Assembly: GCA_015056905.1 (NCBI GenBank)
Contig: SVFI01000002.1
Location: 132,758-196,757 of the forward strand
From: Lachnospiraceae bacterium
GTDB lineage: Bacteria > Bacillota > Clostridia > Lachnospirales > Lachnospiraceae
Direction: 5' to 3'
Length of the DNA stretch: 64,000 nucleotides
Both the position numbers and the translations under genes were made by a program. Of this stretch, positions 1-8,995 are shown piece by piece. Position 1 is the stretch's first letter. The number at the start of each line of letters is the position of its first letter. Below the pieces are notes generated by a model, which did no database searches, was not told the origin of the DNA, and was given only the letters and a program-made list of their open reading frames with translations.

Positions 1-379
1 GTATTTTATCAAGAATAAAAACATCCACGCAAATCTTGTTTTGCTTGTTACCGTAAAACGTATCTTCCTCCGTCGGATTCCGCCGCTGACTGTTTTTCAG
101 TTCAATGCGAGGTATAAAATCAAAGAAATGTCCATTGTATTCATCGGGCATAACCACTTCATATTCCTCACCCAAATCCGTTCTCATCGACTCAAGAAAG
201 CGCGATAAATCCTCTCTCTTTACAAGGATATCGACATCATCATCCCACGGAATAAAATCCTGATGACGTACTGCTCCGAGCAAAGTACCGGAATCCAAAA
301 AACAGCTTACGTTATTTTTTTTACAAACTCTGTCAACTTCACTCAATATCCGGAAATTGACATCATGTATCCGCTTCAT
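1..379 (-). CDS. licD: LicD-family phosphotransferase, partial (3' end cut by window edge)
   Basis: The N-terminal ~126 residues are visible; the rest lies outside the window. LicD-family enzymes move phosphocholine (or a similar phospho-group) from a CDP-activated donor onto a glycan. The sequence shows the family's hallmark block near residues 23-46: LDSGTLLGAVRHQDFIPWDD followed by DVDIL, where the acidic residues belong to the nucleotidyltransferase-fold active site. The ATG at 377-379 is preceded by AGGAGA eight bases upstream. It follows the permease gene by 49 bp on the same strand, so it is most likely the last visible gene of the operon that begins with the cytidylyltransferase-kinase fusion at 3.8 kb. 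That context fits phosphocholine or phosphoethanolamine decoration. The exact transferred group is inferred, not seen. Confidence 0.85.
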   Translation of the reverse strand, partial: MKRIHDVNFRILSEVDRVCKKNNVSCFLDSGTLLGAVRHQDFIPWDDDVDILVKREDLSRFLESMRTDLGEEYEVVMPDEYNGHFFDFIPRIELKNSQRRNPTEEDTFYGNKQNKICVDVFILDKI

Positions 380-428
380 CTTCTCTTCTCCTAAATAGTT
401 CCCGATTATTTTAGCATAGGATAACGCC

Positions 429-1859
429 TTATACAATGTCTATATCATCTCTATCTTTGAGCATATACTTTTTCAGCGGAGTCAAACTTGCGAGCCAATA
501 TAAGCCCCCACCGAGTATCGCCGTACATCCGCTTCCTGTTGTCAACAGAAAAACATTGCTCTTTATCACTCCCGTTGCAGGATTGTATACAAAGAGCATG
601 GTAACCGCAAACGCAATCACCACACAGGCAATGCCCACGAGATTAAAACCTTTGGTAAATTTATATGCATCGTGGCCGTCCACAAAATATGCCGATTTCA
701 AGGAAAGCTTACGTTTACGTACGATTAGGTAGTCCACCACAATCATTCCGATAATCGGTCCCTGTATGTATGCTGCAAGCGAAATAAATGCGCCGAAATT
801 CGCTTCTACGCCTCCCCATATCGTCAAAGCACTCACATACACCATGGCAATCAACACCAACGCACGATAACTCACTTTCGGAAGACCGCTTTTTACAATC
901 ATACAATTCACATAAGACCCTGTTCCCTGCGTACCGATATTGGCAAATGCCACGAGCAAAAGACTCAACAATGCGAATCCCGAACCACACAATACTGCCA
1001 GCATTTTCGTCGGGTCGCTCTCATAAATTCCGGTGCGGACAAACATAGCAAGTGCCATTACCCCTCCTGCTGCCACGAAAAACGGAGCCACTACACCATA
1101 GGACAAAGAAGTCGCCCAATATCCGCTTCTTTCACTTTTGGCAAGTCTCGGCAACACCAGTGCCTGTGTCGACCACGAAAATGCAAATGCCACATTTCCT
1201 TCCGCCGATATCATAAAACTCTGAAGCGGAGTCATACCGTTATCCAACACAGGTTTCACTGCCATGATATCTGACAACGGTACTGCGGTAAAGCATAAAA
1301 CCACAACAATAACCCCCACACCAAGCAGTGCCGTTACCAAAAAACGATTGGTCCATTTTATAATCTCCGGTCCGCCAAGTGCAATCAGTGTTCCAAGCAC
1401 GACACATACGGTTCCAAGTAACGGTTCCCATATCGGAGAGGACAATACAATCCCAAAATGCCCCATCAAATTAATCATGGATGAGGCGAATAAATTTGCC
1501 GCCACCGCATACCATCCGAAGTTAGCAAGACTGATTACCGTCGCCAAAACCGCAACGCCTCGCTGTCCTAAAACCGAACGCAGCCAAATCCACAAATCAA
1601 TTCCGTACCTTACAGCAAACAACACCGGAAGACACTCTATGAGCACCCAAATAATATTGAAGCAAAAAATGTTAATCAACATTTGTTTAAATGTTAAAAA
1701 CTGTGCAACATAAGCTCCCTGCGTATAACACCATGTCGCAATGGCGAATCCGCTAGTCGATAAAAACAAATCCATGAACGAATATTTTCGTTCCCCTTTC
1801 AACATCGGAACAACACCCGTTACCGTCTCCTGTTTGATATAATCAGCATTTCTTCCCAC
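429..1859 (-). CDS. NCS1-type (CodB-like) permease in a phosphocholine-type operon
   Basis: A 476-residue integral membrane protein with about twelve hydrophobic segments. Its spacing and motifs resemble the nucleobase:cation symporter-1 family (purine/cytosine permeases): an early FATWCYTQG-like helix, a NFGWYAVAANLFASS helix and a glycine/proline-rich YIQGPIIGMIVVDYLI helix near the C-terminus. It starts at GTG, directly after the TAA stop of the 60-residue membrane protein. The start is supported by AGGAGGG nine bases upstream, inside the preceding gene. NCS1 proteins import cytosine, hydantoins, thiamine and related small molecules. Here it sits exactly where licABCD operons carry the choline importer LicB, which belongs to a different family. 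Import of choline, ethanolamine or another amino alcohol is therefore an attractive guess, but cytosine uptake cannot be excluded from sequence. Confidence 0.8.
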   Translation of the reverse strand: MGRNADYIKQETVTGVVPMLKGERKYSFMDLFLSTSGFAIATWCYTQGAYVAQFLTFKQMLINIFCFNIIWVLIECLPVLFAVRYGIDLWIWLRSVLGQRGVAVLATVISLANFGWYAVAANLFASSMINLMGHFGIVLSSPIWEPLLGTVCVVLGTLIALGGPEIIKWTNRFLVTALLGVGVIVVVLCFTAVPLSDIMAVKPVLDNGMTPLQSFMISAEGNVAFAFSWSTQALVLPRLAKSERSGYWATSLSYGVVAPFFVAAGGVMALAMFVRTGIYESDPTKMLAVLCGSGFALLSLLLVAFANIGTQGTGSYVNCMIVKSGLPKVSYRALVLIAMVYVSALTIWGGVEANFGAFISLAAYIQGPIIGMIVVDYLIVRKRKLSLKSAYFVDGHDAYKFTKGFNLVGIACVVIAFAVTMLFVYNPATGVIKSNVFLLTTGSGCTAILGGGLYWLASLTPLKKYMLKDRDDIDIV

Positions 1860-2042
1860 TTAAACAATCCCTCCTGTCATACACAAAACTACAAGCAACA
1901 TACTGACTGCAATGCTGACTGCAATCGCAATCACATCCCCTTTACCGATTTTTTCAGGGAACTCATAATCCTTCTCTTCCATAACCGCTAAACGTTTTTC
2001 CGTTTCCTCATAAATAATTTGTTCAATTGATTGATGTTCCAT
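1860..2042 (-). CDS. 60-residue single-span membrane protein coupled to the NCS1 permease
   Basis: A small protein with a charged N-terminal half (EETEKRLAVMEEKDYEFPEK) and one C-terminal transmembrane helix at about residues 37-57 (VIAIAVSIAVSMLLVVLCMT). The ATG has an AGGAGGA site six bases upstream. The gene overlaps the end of the kinase fusion by 20 bp, and its stop codon touches the permease GTG start, so all three should be translationally coupled. I do not recognise the family. Tiny membrane subunits encoded directly before a secondary transporter are known elsewhere (for example YhdT with PanF), so an accessory or stabilising subunit for the permease is the simplest inference. The ribosome site and tight packing make it a real gene despite its size. 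Confidence 0.75.
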   Translation of the reverse strand: MEHQSIEQIIYEETEKRLAVMEEKDYEFPEKIGKGDVIAIAVSIAVSMLLVVLCMTGGIV

Positions 2043-3813
2043 CTGCTTCCTCCTTATACAACTCGATTACTTTTTGCGCATATTTTTTGCTGTATTTGTA
2101 CCATATCAGCAAATATTCCCCCACCACATTTCCGTTACACTCCTGATAAATGGCCCATACAAACCAATAGAAAGATGCAAGTGCCACGTATCCGAGCGCG
2201 TGACGAAGCTGTAACTCTGTCATGTCCGGTGATTCGTAGTATTTTCTTAATATCGACAGGGCTTCCTCATAAGAATAATCCGAACAACATATAAAGGTAC
2301 CCAAATCTACTCCTGCATCCGCGGTACCGGAATACTCCCAATCGATTAAGTACATCTTACCGCCCTCATCCACCAAAAAATTAGGTTCAAAACAATCCCC
2401 ATGACATATGCATGTCGGAACCGCATCTTGGCGGACAAGCTCATACACGACCTGAATCTTCTCATACAACCAATTAAAGTCTTCGAACATTCCACGCCCG
2501 TCCTGTCTGAGCAAACGCACAAATTCCTCAATCTTTTCCTGCAATTCAAACACATATTCCGAACGTCCCGGATATTGATGCAGCGTTCTCATAAGTCCAA
2601 GTGCCTGACTGACATCCTCATCATTGTGATAATCCAGGGTACGGGCGTTCTCCAAATAAGACGATATTTTCCATCCCTCTTCCTTGTCCATGTACAAAAA
2701 CGTATCATCCAAATGAAGCTGTTTTGCCACCTGCATGGATACTTCTTCACTCTTTCGATTAATATACTCTTCCGTTCCCACGCCCGGATGACGGTATACA
2801 TATTTCCTGTCCCGGAGCGTAAATCGGAACGACAAATTCGTCATCCCCTGCTTCAGCGGAACAATATCGTGAATCTCATGCTCATCACATTCAAAATAGT
2901 CACATATATTTTTAATAATTTTGGAATCTGTATTGCTGACATAGTGCGGGTCAAAGAAACGCAACTCATCCAGCGAGTCAAATTCAAAAATATCTGTCTC
3001 CTCATACCGGCGGACATACATATCCAGTTCTTTAATATGCTTCATGTAAATCTGTTCCCAAAGGAGTTTTCTGTTTTCTTCCTCTTGATACTCACATTCC
3101 AAAACAGAAAGAAATTTTCTCGAAAAGTCCTTGGAAAAATATACATGCCCAAGCATATACCACCGGTCTTTGCCACCTATTACAACCTTATTAATTCTAT
3201 CCGCGCCATCAAATGAAACGCAGTACTCATCCGTCGGACCGTCTGCATATTTCACCGCATAATAGGAATCATATACATATGGTTCAAACACATTCTCCGT
3301 AAAATAATCATCCGAAGAACATATATAGGTATTGCCGATGCTTTCCTTTACCTTAAGCAGTGTTGAAGGGTTATTGTATTTGTAATAATCTTCGTTTACT
3401 ACAAGTTTTACCCCATACTTCTCTTCCAGATAAAAAAACATTTCCTTCCTGTATCCGATAACGACAATGATATCTTTTATCCCTGCTTCCAAGAGCTGCT
3501 CAATTTGTCTCTCGATTAATATGTCCCCCTTTACCCTCAGGAGACCTTTCGGTTTCTCAAAAGACAGAGGCGCAAACCTACTTGACATCCCCGCTGCCAT
3601 AATCACCGCATTGTCCACTTTATATGGTTTTAAGGCGGCTTTACCACTTATCGTCACTCTGCCGTCTCCACCTACATATCCCGCTTCCTTCAAACGATTC
3701 ATAAGCTTGTTGACGGAGCCAAGAGAAATCTGCAGCTTATCCGCCCACGCCCTCTGCGTTATCGGCTCGTGATTTAATAGATAATATAAAATTTCAAATT
3801 CGTTTTTCTTCAT
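2023..3813 (-). CDS. HTH - cytidylyltransferase (LicC-like) - choline kinase (LicA-like) fusion protein
   Basis: One 596-residue protein with three modules. Residues ~1-60 form a winged-helix DNA-binding region (MarR/ROK-like). Residues ~68-300 are a nucleotidyltransferase with the signature VIMAAGMSSRFAPLSFEKPK. Residues ~310-590 are a choline/ethanolamine/aminoglycoside-type kinase with the catalytic loop HGDCFEPNFL and metal-binding IDWEYSG. Kinase plus CTP transferase would turn choline (or a similar alcohol) into its CDP-activated form in one polypeptide, supplying the LicD-type transferase downstream. I chose the ATG at 3811-3813, because AAGGTGA sits six bases before it; an in-frame ATG 18 bp further up has no site. 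The HTH may let the enzyme regulate its own operon, which is inference. The preceding gene ends in a strong terminator, so this operon probably has its own promoter. Confidence 0.85.
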   Translation of the reverse strand: MKKNEFEILYYLLNHEPITQRAWADKLQISLGSVNKLMNRLKEAGYVGGDGRVTISGKAALKPYKVDNAVIMAAGMSSRFAPLSFEKPKGLLRVKGDILIERQIEQLLEAGIKDIIVVIGYRKEMFFYLEEKYGVKLVVNEDYYKYNNPSTLLKVKESIGNTYICSSDDYFTENVFEPYVYDSYYAVKYADGPTDEYCVSFDGADRINKVVIGGKDRWYMLGHVYFSKDFSRKFLSVLECEYQEEENRKLLWEQIYMKHIKELDMYVRRYEETDIFEFDSLDELRFFDPHYVSNTDSKIIKNICDYFECDEHEIHDIVPLKQGMTNLSFRFTLRDRKYVYRHPGVGTEEYINRKSEEVSMQVAKQLHLDDTFLYMDKEEGWKISSYLENARTLDYHNDEDVSQALGLMRTLHQYPGRSEYVFELQEKIEEFVRLLRQDGRGMFEDFNWLYEKIQVVYELVRQDAVPTCICHGDCFEPNFLVDEGGKMYLIDWEYSGTADAGVDLGTFICCSDYSYEEALSILRKYYESPDMTELQLRHALGYVALASFYWFVWAIYQECNGNVVGEYLLIWYKYSKKYAQKVIELYKEEADGTSIN

Positions 3814-3872
3814 GTCAATCACCTTGTTCATTTTTCGCTATCAATTACTCAAATTATGAACTAAGACACAAA

Positions 3873-3910
3873 AAAAGTCAAGTGCCGTTATATGTCAGCA
3901 CTTGACTTTT
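3873..3910 (-). terminator. Rho-independent terminator of the CDP-sugar operon
   Basis: A perfect 13-bp inverted repeat (AAAAGTCAAGTGC / GCACTTGACTTTT) with a 12-nt loop. On the minus strand it is followed by a run of seven T. The upstream stem arm overlaps the last codons and the loop holds the stop codon of the SDR gene, so the coding end doubles as the terminator. It separates the CDP-sugar operon from the phosphocholine-type operon. Confidence 0.9.
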
Positions 3911-4826
3911 CATTCATCCATTCCATTGTTCTTCGAATTCCTTCTTCAAAAGATATTGTCGGCACAAAACCTGTATCCCCGGTTAACTCCTCGATATCCG
4001 CGCACAAATACATAACTTGATTTTCAGCATACGGAATCACGCCAAACTTCGGAGCAATACCGCATCCGCTCATCTCACACAACTCAGATATATATTCCGA
4101 CAGCGCCCTGCTCTTTCCGCTCCCGACGGGATATATTTTTCCGTGTTTTCCCTTTTCACCGAGCAGTAGTAGTGCTCTTGCCGCATCCAAGCTGTATAAA
4201 TAATCCCACTGTTGCTGTCCTTTCGTAAATTCAGGAACTTGGTTTGTCATAAGTTTTCGTAAGGTCGCGGTAATCATGCTATTTTCACTGTCATATGGTC
4301 CATACACACTCAAAATTCTTGTCCACATATGCTGCAATCCAAGCTTTTCACACGCATGTCTTGTCATTTGCCCCGCACACAATTTTGCAATACCATACCC
4401 GTTTTCCGGAAAGGTCGGAGTCGCCGAACTGAGTTTTTCTTCTGTTCTTCCATACTCCGCCTGCGAACCGGCCCCGATAAACTTCTTGCATCCCAACCTA
4501 TAGGCAAGGTCTACCGCATCCAAGGCATAGCCGACATTTTTATGTTGCAACCGCATATCATTTCGTTTGGCCCCGACAGTTCCGCTCCATGCCAGATGAT
4601 AAAATACATCACACATCCCTATTTCATCCACAATTCCGGCAGTATCAAACTCCGCATATTCATGCAAATCCAATTCCAAAACCCGGAGCAAATGTGACTT
4701 TGGCAGCGTTGCAATCCTTTTGGAGCCTCTACGACATATCGCTAAAACTTCTATATCATTTTCAATGCACGCTTCCAGTAAAGCATGACCGATTGCACCG
4801 GTCGGTCCTGAAACAGCAATCCTCAT
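3888..4826 (-). CDS. NAD-dependent epimerase/dehydratase (extended SDR), possible deoxysugar reductase
   Basis: A 312-residue extended short-chain dehydrogenase. A Rossmann motif GPTGAIG lies at residues 7-13. The catalytic pair is YGIAK near residue 144, with an upstream GAGSQAEYG strand carrying the Ser/Thr position. These enzymes reduce, epimerise or dehydrate nucleotide-sugars using a bound NAD(P). Its ATG overlaps the stop of the preceding glycosyltransferase (ATGA), and the gene closes the CDP-sugar operon. In the yersiniose pathway the TPP enzyme YerE is followed by an SDR (YerF) that reduces the new acetyl branch. That would be a fitting job here. A CDP-glucose 4,6-dehydratase is also needed, but the length and motifs do not look like RfbG. 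Substrate assignment is tentative. Confidence 0.75.
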   Translation of the reverse strand: MRIAVSGPTGAIGHALLEACIENDIEVLAICRRGSKRIATLPKSHLLRVLELDLHEYAEFDTAGIVDEIGMCDVFYHLAWSGTVGAKRNDMRLQHKNVGYALDAVDLAYRLGCKKFIGAGSQAEYGRTEEKLSSATPTFPENGYGIAKLCAGQMTRHACEKLGLQHMWTRILSVYGPYDSENSMITATLRKLMTNQVPEFTKGQQQWDYLYSLDAARALLLLGEKGKHGKIYPVGSGKSRALSEYISELCEMSGCGIAPKFGVIPYAENQVMYLCADIEELTGDTGFVPTISFEEGIRRTMEWMNEKSSADI

Positions 4827-5776
4827 TCTTTTTCCTCGCAGCTCTCAAAATTAATTCTTTCTTCCTCAATCACAAGAGGCCTTTTCATAACGCGCTGATT
4901 GATGCTCAAAATATACTCACCGATAAATCCGATGAAAAAGAGCTGTACCGAACCAAGAAAAAACATACCAATCAATATCGGTGCCATACCGGCTACAAAG
5001 CGATCCCAATATATAAGCTTTAAGATCAGATATACAATCGCAATGCAGGCACTCACGATTCCGCATCCGACTCCCATAAAAGTTGCCAGACGCAATCCGA
5101 TTTTAGTATAAGACGTAAAGCTGAGCATTGCCGCATCGTACAAACTGTACCAGTTATTGTGCGTTTTACCCGCTCTCCGCTTCGGCTGTTCATAAGGAAT
5201 CTCTTTCCGTCTAAAACCAAGCTCTGCCACAATCCCGCGAAGAAACGGTGTCGGATCTTCCAGGGTTCTAAGCACATCGATAAACGCCCTGTCATACAAT
5301 CCGAACCCCGTAAAATGTTCAATCTGTTCCACATTTGAGAATCTCTTAATCATCTTGTAATAGATACTTCTCAAACCGTACATCAACTTATTTTCTTTGC
5401 TCGATTTCTTGATACCGATGACAATCTTATATCCGTTTTCCCATTCCCGTACAAATTGCGGAATCATTTCCAGCGGATCCTGAAAATCACAACACATTAA
5501 TATCGTACAGTCTCCACCGGACTGCAACATTCCATAGTACGGTGAATTAAACTGACCGAAATTCTTGGCATTAAAAATCGCCTTCACATTCGGGTTCTCA
5601 TTACATATCTGCCGAAGAAGCTCCCGCGTGCCATCCTTGGAATCATTATCAATAAATATCAGTTCATACGCATAATCTTTTAATTGCTCCTCAAAGAGTG
5701 CCGAAACTTCACGGCTCATCGGAACAACATTTTCCTCCTCGTTGTAACAAGGAATCAATATGCTTATTTTTTTCAT
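4823..5776 (-). CDS. GT2 polyprenyl-phosphate glycosyltransferase (GtrB/DPM1-like)
   Basis: A 317-residue family-2 glycosyltransferase. It opens with SILIPCYNEEENV, has the acidic FIDNDSKDGT and MCCDFQDP (DxD-like) motifs, and ends with two hydrophobic helices at about 228-255 and 262-295. That layout is typical of enzymes that load a sugar onto undecaprenyl phosphate at the inner membrane face. A GAGG site precedes the ATG by eight bases. It lies between the TPP enzyme and the SDR, with a 4-bp overlap to the latter. The two SMR-type mini-membrane proteins at the start of the operon are a natural flippase for its product, as in ArnC/ArnE/ArnF and GtrA/GtrB systems. A close relative sits at 55.6 kb. 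Confidence 0.88.
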   Translation of the reverse strand: MKKISILIPCYNEEENVVPMSREVSALFEEQLKDYAYELIFIDNDSKDGTRELLRQICNENPNVKAIFNAKNFGQFNSPYYGMLQSGGDCTILMCCDFQDPLEMIPQFVREWENGYKIVIGIKKSSKENKLMYGLRSIYYKMIKRFSNVEQIEHFTGFGLYDRAFIDVLRTLEDPTPFLRGIVAELGFRRKEIPYEQPKRRAGKTHNNWYSLYDAAMLSFTSYTKIGLRLATFMGVGCGIVSACIAIVYLILKLIYWDRFVAGMAPILIGMFFLGSVQLFFIGFIGEYILSINQRVMKRPLVIEEERINFESCEEKE

Positions 5777-5786
5777 TCAGTCGTCC

Positions 5787-7622
5787 TCACTTTTCCGGAA
5801 TCATCGGAATAAACATGTTACGTTCTAATTCTTCTCGCGGAAGGAACGGTGCCAAATCTTCAAGCGGCGGGCTGACCAGTGTACCGTCCTCCAGTCTCTT
5901 GGTGCTGCTCTTTGGTTCCCACACCTGCTGCGTATCTGTAAAAATTTCACAGAACACAGGACCGTCTGTCGCCAGCACTTCATCTACCACTTGCTTCATC
6001 TCCGCATTGCTGCGGGCACTGAAGTACGGATATCCAAATGCTTTAGCAATCTTTTCAAACTCAGGGAACGATAAATCATTCGATTCCGGTCCGATACCCA
6101 CTCTGGAGCTCTCACTAAAGAGATTAGACTGCGTAATACGGATGGAGTGATATCCGTTATTGTTAATCAAAAATATTTTAATCGGAAGATGGTTCGTCAG
6201 TATCGTCTGCAACTCCTGCAAATTCATCATAATACTGCCGTCACCTTCCAGGCAAATCGTCGTCTTTCGACCTCCGGAAATACATGTTCCGATGGCCGCC
6301 GGCAATCCGTATCCCATACTTGCCACGGCACTGTTGTTCGCCATACGGCTTCCTTTTTGAATCACATATGCCTGATTACCGACCACACAACATGCACCAT
6401 TTGAAACCGCCGTAAGACTGTTTTCCGGAAGCCGGCTGCTCAGATACCGGATAAATGCATACACATTCGCCGTCTCTCCGTTCTCCTCCCACTGTCTCGG
6501 AAGTACTGCCGGATATTCTTTTTTCCATCTCTGACATGTCGCAAGCCATTCTCCGCCTTCATGCACCTGTTCCGGCGCTGCAGCATCGAGCTTTGTCAAA
6601 AAGTCTTTCGCGTCTGCCCATACCGGCATTTCCACATGGAGCGTCGGTTTTTTCAGTTCCGCTGCATCCACATCCACCATAATCACTTCCGCTTCGCGCG
6701 CCCATGTCTTCCAGTTATATCCAACCTGACGAATTGAAATTCTGGTTCCTACCGCCAAAATCAAATCCGCATTCTGTATTGCAAAGTTTCCCGGTCTGTC
6801 ACCCATATTTCCGGCTCTTCCGCAATACAGGTCGTTGTCGTCCTCGATTAAATCGACCGCATTCCAATAAGTAACAACCGGTATGTTTAATTTTTCCGCA
6901 ACACTTCTGAATTTCTCATATCCGCCCGACAAACGAATACCATAACCCGCATGAAATACCGGACGTTTTGCATTTTTAATCTTATCCAAAATTACGTCGA
7001 TGGTTTCCTGTGCAACCGGTGGCGGTAAGAGCATATCGTCCTGGGCCGGGTCATAGCCGACAAGATCGTCCGTCTCAATATATCCGCCCTGGTAATCAAC
7101 CGGAATATCAATCCAGACCGGTCCCGGTCTTCCCGTCGTTGCCATATGCCATGCTTTCTCAAGCGCATAGCGAATCTGCATCGGGTCCTCAATCATTGTT
7201 GCATACTTTGTCATCGCAGAAACAGATTTCACAATATCATATTCCTGATCTCCCATAGCACGGAGAACTGCTCCATCCGTAAACTGCATCGCATAGCGAG
7301 CCGTCGTGTCATACCTTACCTGACCGCTCACCACAAACATCGGAATAGAATCAAGCCATCCCCCCAAAACACCGGTAATCGCATTGGTTCCGCCCGGTCC
7401 TGTTGTCACACATACGGCAGCAATCCGGTTATCCAGCCTTGCATACGCCTCCGCCGCGATTGCACACGCCTGCTCATGATGATTGTAGGTCACTTTCAAA
7501 CCTTCCTTGTGACCCAAAGCATCATTTAAATGCATGGCACCACCACCGACAACACTGAAGCAATCCGTCACTCCGTGTGCTACTAAAAAATCTGCAACAT
7601 AGTCTGCTAATCTCTGTCTCAA
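5787..7622 (-). CDS. Thiamine-pyrophosphate enzyme, acetolactate-synthase-like (YerE-like candidate)
   Basis: A 611-residue ThDP enzyme with the usual three domains: N-terminal PYR domain with the catalytic glutamate E50 in NHHEQACAIA, central domain, and C-terminal PP domain with the ThDP/Mg signature starting GDGS at 460 and ending NNNGYHS near 493. It begins at TTG, supported by GGAGGAGA upstream; the first internal ATG would cut off much of the PYR domain. Next to RfbH and RfbF it is unlikely to serve valine synthesis. In Yersinia, YerE uses pyruvate and ThDP to attach a two-carbon branch to C-4 of CDP-4-keto-3,6-dideoxyglucose, and the neighbourhood here matches that pathway. The branched-sugar role is inferred from context. 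Confidence 0.85.
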   Translation of the reverse strand: MRQRLADYVADFLVAHGVTDCFSVVGGGAMHLNDALGHKEGLKVTYNHHEQACAIAAEAYARLDNRIAAVCVTTGPGGTNAITGVLGGWLDSIPMFVVSGQVRYDTTARYAMQFTDGAVLRAMGDQEYDIVKSVSAMTKYATMIEDPMQIRYALEKAWHMATTGRPGPVWIDIPVDYQGGYIETDDLVGYDPAQDDMLLPPPVAQETIDVILDKIKNAKRPVFHAGYGIRLSGGYEKFRSVAEKLNIPVVTYWNAVDLIEDDNDLYCGRAGNMGDRPGNFAIQNADLILAVGTRISIRQVGYNWKTWAREAEVIMVDVDAAELKKPTLHVEMPVWADAKDFLTKLDAAAPEQVHEGGEWLATCQRWKKEYPAVLPRQWEENGETANVYAFIRYLSSRLPENSLTAVSNGACCVVGNQAYVIQKGSRMANNSAVASMGYGLPAAIGTCISGGRKTTICLEGDGSIMMNLQELQTILTNHLPIKIFLINNNGYHSIRITQSNLFSESSRVGIGPESNDLSFPEFEKIAKAFGYPYFSARSNAEMKQVVDEVLATDGPVFCEIFTDTQQVWEPKSSTKRLEDGTLVSPPLEDLAPFLPREELERNMFIPMIPEK

Positions 7623-7639
7623 TCTCTTCTCCTCCGATT

Positions 7640-8980
7640 TTACAGTTTTACCGCTTCCTTAATTACCTTTGCCATATAGTCAATCATTTCATCTGTCATT
7701 CCCGGATAAACACCGACCCAGAATGTACTATTCATAATTCTGTCGGTATTTGCCAAATCACCAATGACTCTGTATCCTTTTCCGCTCGCGCGCATCTGAT
7801 CAAAACAAGGGTGCTTGGTCAGATTTCCGGCAAACAGCATACGCGTCTGCACTCCGCACTTCTCAATGTACGGAACTACCTTATTTCGGTCCACACCATC
7901 CCTGCATGTGAGCATAAATCCAAACCAGCTCGGGTCCGAATTCGCGCACGGCTGCGGAAGAATCAACGCATCCTCCGTGCACGCAAGCGCTGCCAAAAGA
8001 CGTTCAAAATTGTGTTTTCTCCGCTTTACAAATCCCGGAAATTTCACAAGTTGCGCACAACCGATGGACGCCTGCATATCCGTCGCTTTCAAATTATATC
8101 CGAAATGCGAATACACATATTTGTGGTCATATCCGAGCGGCAGTTGTCCGTACTGCCTGTCAAATCTGTGTCCGCACAAATTATCCTGTCCGGACGCGCA
8201 CACACAGTCACGTCCCCAGTCGCGGAACGACCGAATACATTTATGTAGAAGCGGGTTATTCGTATAAACAGCTCCGCCTTCTCCCATCGTCATATGGTGC
8301 GGCGGATAAAAACTGGACGTTCCGATATCTCCGATGGTACCGGTAAACTTTGTTTCACCATCAATGGTATATGTTGAACCGAGAGCATCGCAATTATCCT
8401 CAATAAGCCAAAGCCCGTGCTTATCACAAAATTCTTTGACCGCCTTTAAATCAAACGGATTCCCGAGTGTATGCGCTGCCATCACAAGCTTTGTCTTCGG
8501 TGATAAAGCTGCCTCAAGCTGCGTCACATCCATATTATACTGTGGAATCGTCACATCGATAAACACCGGTACAACACCGTACTGGATGGCCGGCGTCACT
8601 GTTGTCGGAAATCCTGCCGCCACCGTAATCATCTCATCTCCCGGTTTAATCTGCCTATCACCCAAGAGCGGTGATGTCAGTGCCATAAACGCAAGTAAAT
8701 TCGCAGAAGAACCGGAATTTACAAGCGAACAGTATTTCACGTCCAAATACTGCGCAAATTCCTTTTCAAACTGCTCTGTATATCTTCCCGATGTCAGCCA
8801 AAACTCCAATGCACTGTCCACCAAATTACACATTTCCGCGCTGTCGTACACACGCGAAGCATACGGTATACGCTGACCTTCCGCAAAATCCCTTTTCTGA
8901 TTGTGATAGGTGTTGCAATACTGCTCTACCATCTCTAAAATCTGATCTTTTGCCTGCTGCTGTGTCATATTATCGAACAC
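7640..8980 (-). CDS. rfbH: CDP-4-dehydro-6-deoxyglucose 3-dehydratase (E1/RfbH)
   Basis: A 446-residue member of the DegT/DnrJ/EryC1 fold with the two features that mark the C-3 dehydratase E1. First, the PLP lysine is replaced by histidine in FYPPHHMTMGEGG (residues 224-236). Second, cysteines arranged C197-x61-C259-x-C261-x7-C269 match the E1 [2Fe-2S] pattern with a slightly longer first gap. E1 uses pyridoxamine phosphate to remove the 3-hydroxyl, with a reductase (E3) as electron source. No E3 gene is visible here. The GTG start is chosen because AAGGAG lies seven bases upstream. It sits 17 bp before the TPP gene and 15 bp after the cytidylyltransferase, forming the core of a CDP-3,6-dideoxyhexose pathway. 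Confidence 0.92.
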   Translation of the reverse strand: MFDNMTQQQAKDQILEMVEQYCNTYHNQKRDFAEGQRIPYASRVYDSAEMCNLVDSALEFWLTSGRYTEQFEKEFAQYLDVKYCSLVNSGSSANLLAFMALTSPLLGDRQIKPGDEMITVAAGFPTTVTPAIQYGVVPVFIDVTIPQYNMDVTQLEAALSPKTKLVMAAHTLGNPFDLKAVKEFCDKHGLWLIEDNCDALGSTYTIDGETKFTGTIGDIGTSSFYPPHHMTMGEGGAVYTNNPLLHKCIRSFRDWGRDCVCASGQDNLCGHRFDRQYGQLPLGYDHKYVYSHFGYNLKATDMQASIGCAQLVKFPGFVKRRKHNFERLLAALACTEDALILPQPCANSDPSWFGFMLTCRDGVDRNKVVPYIEKCGVQTRMLFAGNLTKHPCFDQMRASGKGYRVIGDLANTDRIMNSTFWVGVYPGMTDEMIDYMAKVIKEAVKL

Positions 8981-8995
8981 TTCTTTTCTCCTTTT

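Noticed and set aside
2401..3216. 271-residue open frame on the plus strand inside the kinase-fusion gene
   Set aside because: It lies wholly antisense to a gene with clear catalytic motifs, has no ribosome site and no recognisable domain.
3893..3905. Twelve bases GTCAGCACTTGA shared between the terminator at 3.9 kb and the palindrome core at 60.14 kb
   Set aside because: No similarity extends beyond this stretch, and the stem at 3.9 kb is explained as a terminator. Chance is the simpler reading.
5787..7622. Housekeeping acetolactate synthase (ilvB)
   Set aside because: Motifs would allow it, but no ilvN or branched-chain genes are near, and the operon is a CDP-deoxysugar pathway where a YerE-like enzyme fits better.
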